Assembly: GCF_018614095.1 (NCBI RefSeq)
Contig: NZ_JAGGOY010000032.1
Span: forward strand, 38,323-102,322
DNA: 64,000 nt
Source of the DNA: Streptomyces sp. ISL-87
GTDB taxonomy: Bacteria > Actinomycetota > Actinomycetes > Streptomycetales > Streptomycetaceae
Reading direction: 5' to 3'
Of the stretch, positions 63,221 through 64,000 are shown one piece after another. A model generated the notes under the pieces. That model had not been told where the DNA came from and ran no database searches. It was given only the letters and a program-made list of their open reading frames with translations. The translations under genes and the position numbers were made by a program. The stretch's first letter is position 1. Each line of letters begins with the position of its first letter.

Positions 63221-63319
63221 GTCGGAAGAGTCCTCCTTGAGAGACGACGTTCTTGCCGACCTCACCCGTCCCGACGGTGACTCCGCAATTCTTCCGCGTC
63301 AGCCCGGCGCCGAGCGAGA

Positions 63320-63910
63320 TCAATCGGCCGCGGTGTCCGCCTTCACGAGTCGGCGGACTTGCACCACGTAAAGGATTCCTGCCCACCAGTAGAGGGTTGT
63401 ACCCCATCCGGCGAACGCCCATCCGAAAACTGCCCCCGTCCAGGCCAACCAACCCGTACCGTCACTGAGCAGTAGCAAGGGGAACGCGTACATCAGGTTG
63501 AAGGTCGCGGCCTTGCCGAGGAAGTTGACCTGCGGCGGCGGATAGCCGTGGCGCCTGAGGATCCAGACCATGACCAGGAGCATCAGCTCACGGGCCAGCA
63601 GCGCCCCTGTGAGCCACAACGGCAGAATCTCGCGCCAGGTCAGACCGAACAGCGTGGACAGGATGTACAACCGGTCCGCGGCAGGATCGAGCAGCCGTCC
63701 GAGGCTGCTGATCTGATTCCAGCGCCGGGCCAGCTTCCCGTCGAGGTAGTCGCTGACCCCGCTGAGCATCAGGACGGCGAGTGCCCATCCGTCGTGCTTC
63801 GTCAGGATCAGCCACAGGAACAGGGGTACGCCGGCGAGGCGAGCCATGCTCAGGATGTTCGGAATGGTGAAAATTCGGTCAGTCTGAACCCGAGTCTCCT
63901 GGACCTCCAC
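63320..63910 (-). CDS. CDP-alcohol phosphatidyltransferase (cardiolipin synthase-type)
   Basis: A 196-residue membrane enzyme with the CDP-alcohol phosphotransferase signature DYLDGKLARRWNQISSLGRL followed by DPAADR (DG-x2-AR-x8-G-x3-D-x3-D). Five or so helices surround it. Its Streptomyces coelicolor orthologue (same neighbourhood) has been shown to be a eukaryote-type cardiolipin synthase that joins CDP-diacylglycerol to phosphatidylglycerol. It lies just upstream of the mannose-1-phosphate guanyltransferase-like gene on the same strand. GTG start at 63910. Confidence 0.88.
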   Translation of the reverse strand: MEVQETRVQTDRIFTIPNILSMARLAGVPLFLWLILTKHDGWALAVLMLSGVSDYLDGKLARRWNQISSLGRLLDPAADRLYILSTLFGLTWREILPLWLTGALLARELMLLVMVWILRRHGYPPPQVNFLGKAATFNLMYAFPLLLLSDGTGWLAWTGAVFGWAFAGWGTTLYWWAGILYVVQVRRLVKADTAAD

Positions 63911-64000
63911 CCGGGGGCCTCCACTGTGACTGTAGAAATATCGAAACCTGTCCCCTGACCCTACAGGAGACCCGGCGTGGGTCCTGAACGCAGAAAAGCC

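Overview
The window is high-GC chromosomal DNA from an actinomycete, almost certainly a Streptomyces species. The evidence is strong G/C third-position bias, frequent GTG starts, GTGA/ATGA overlapping operons, and a right-hand block (gcvP, PRC-barrel, dinB, MerR, bifunctional nuclease, MerR, FHA, DUF881, small basic protein, DUF881, GDP-mannose pyrophosphorylase-like, cardiolipin synthase-like) in the order known from Streptomyces and, in part, Mycobacterium. No rRNA, tRNA or CRISPR array was seen.

Layout. 1-4100: a partial ABC solute-binding lipoprotein, two short-chain dehydrogenases, and a HipA-like kinase/DUF3037 pair, all on the minus strand. 4190-17150: an accessory zone of repeated insertion and decay. 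It holds integrase pieces, a fragment resembling a polyketide synthase dehydratase, a hydrolase next to a two-component system, two copies of a Tn3-type resolvase (both damaged) that bracket a decayed plasmid relaxase, a lactococcin 972-like bacteriocin with a membrane protein and a broken CoaD paralogue, then an ArsR/MFS cassette and the C-terminal end of a Tn3-family transposase. 17378-20358: a five-gene envelope cluster (YihY, PAP2, holin-like, DUF3618, DUF4235). 20720-26330: a cold-shock protein, carbonic anhydrase and a secreted PHB-depolymerase-like esterase among remnants (methyltransferase, organomercurial lyase, IS21, ArsR). 26282-30806: PucR regulator, NCS1 nucleobase permease, NTF2-like protein and a secreted lysyl oxidase family protein. 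30997-31584: IS3 and thioredoxin-like remnants.

31615-46520 is a run of small regulator/transporter/oxidoreductase units: isochorismatase-like protein, two FMN split-barrel proteins, LysR and MocR regulators, three EamA exporters, SRPBCC and PadR, a SUMF1-domain gene enclosed by 43-bp inverted repeats, aldo/keto reductase, NAD-dependent epimerase, LysR, PhzF and a CPBP protease. 46622-64000 is conserved core: glutamate-cysteine ligase family protein, DUF5999, gcvP behind a glycine riboswitch, DNA polymerase IV, the GarA/FtsR-like regulatory block, the DUF881/Sbp operon, and sugar-nucleotide and cardiolipin genes.

How the genes work together. In the core, the glycine riboswitch links glycine level to gcvP, while the FHA protein (zinc ribbon plus a GarA-type ETTST phospho-motif) and two MerR proteins probably connect metabolism with division. 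In the accessory zone the intact units most likely to be functional are the bacteriocin with its membrane partner, the ArsR/MFS pair with a perfect 12-bp palindromic operator, and the SUMF1 gene. Many frameshifts fall in short homopolymers or tandem duplications, so some decay calls should be checked against reads.
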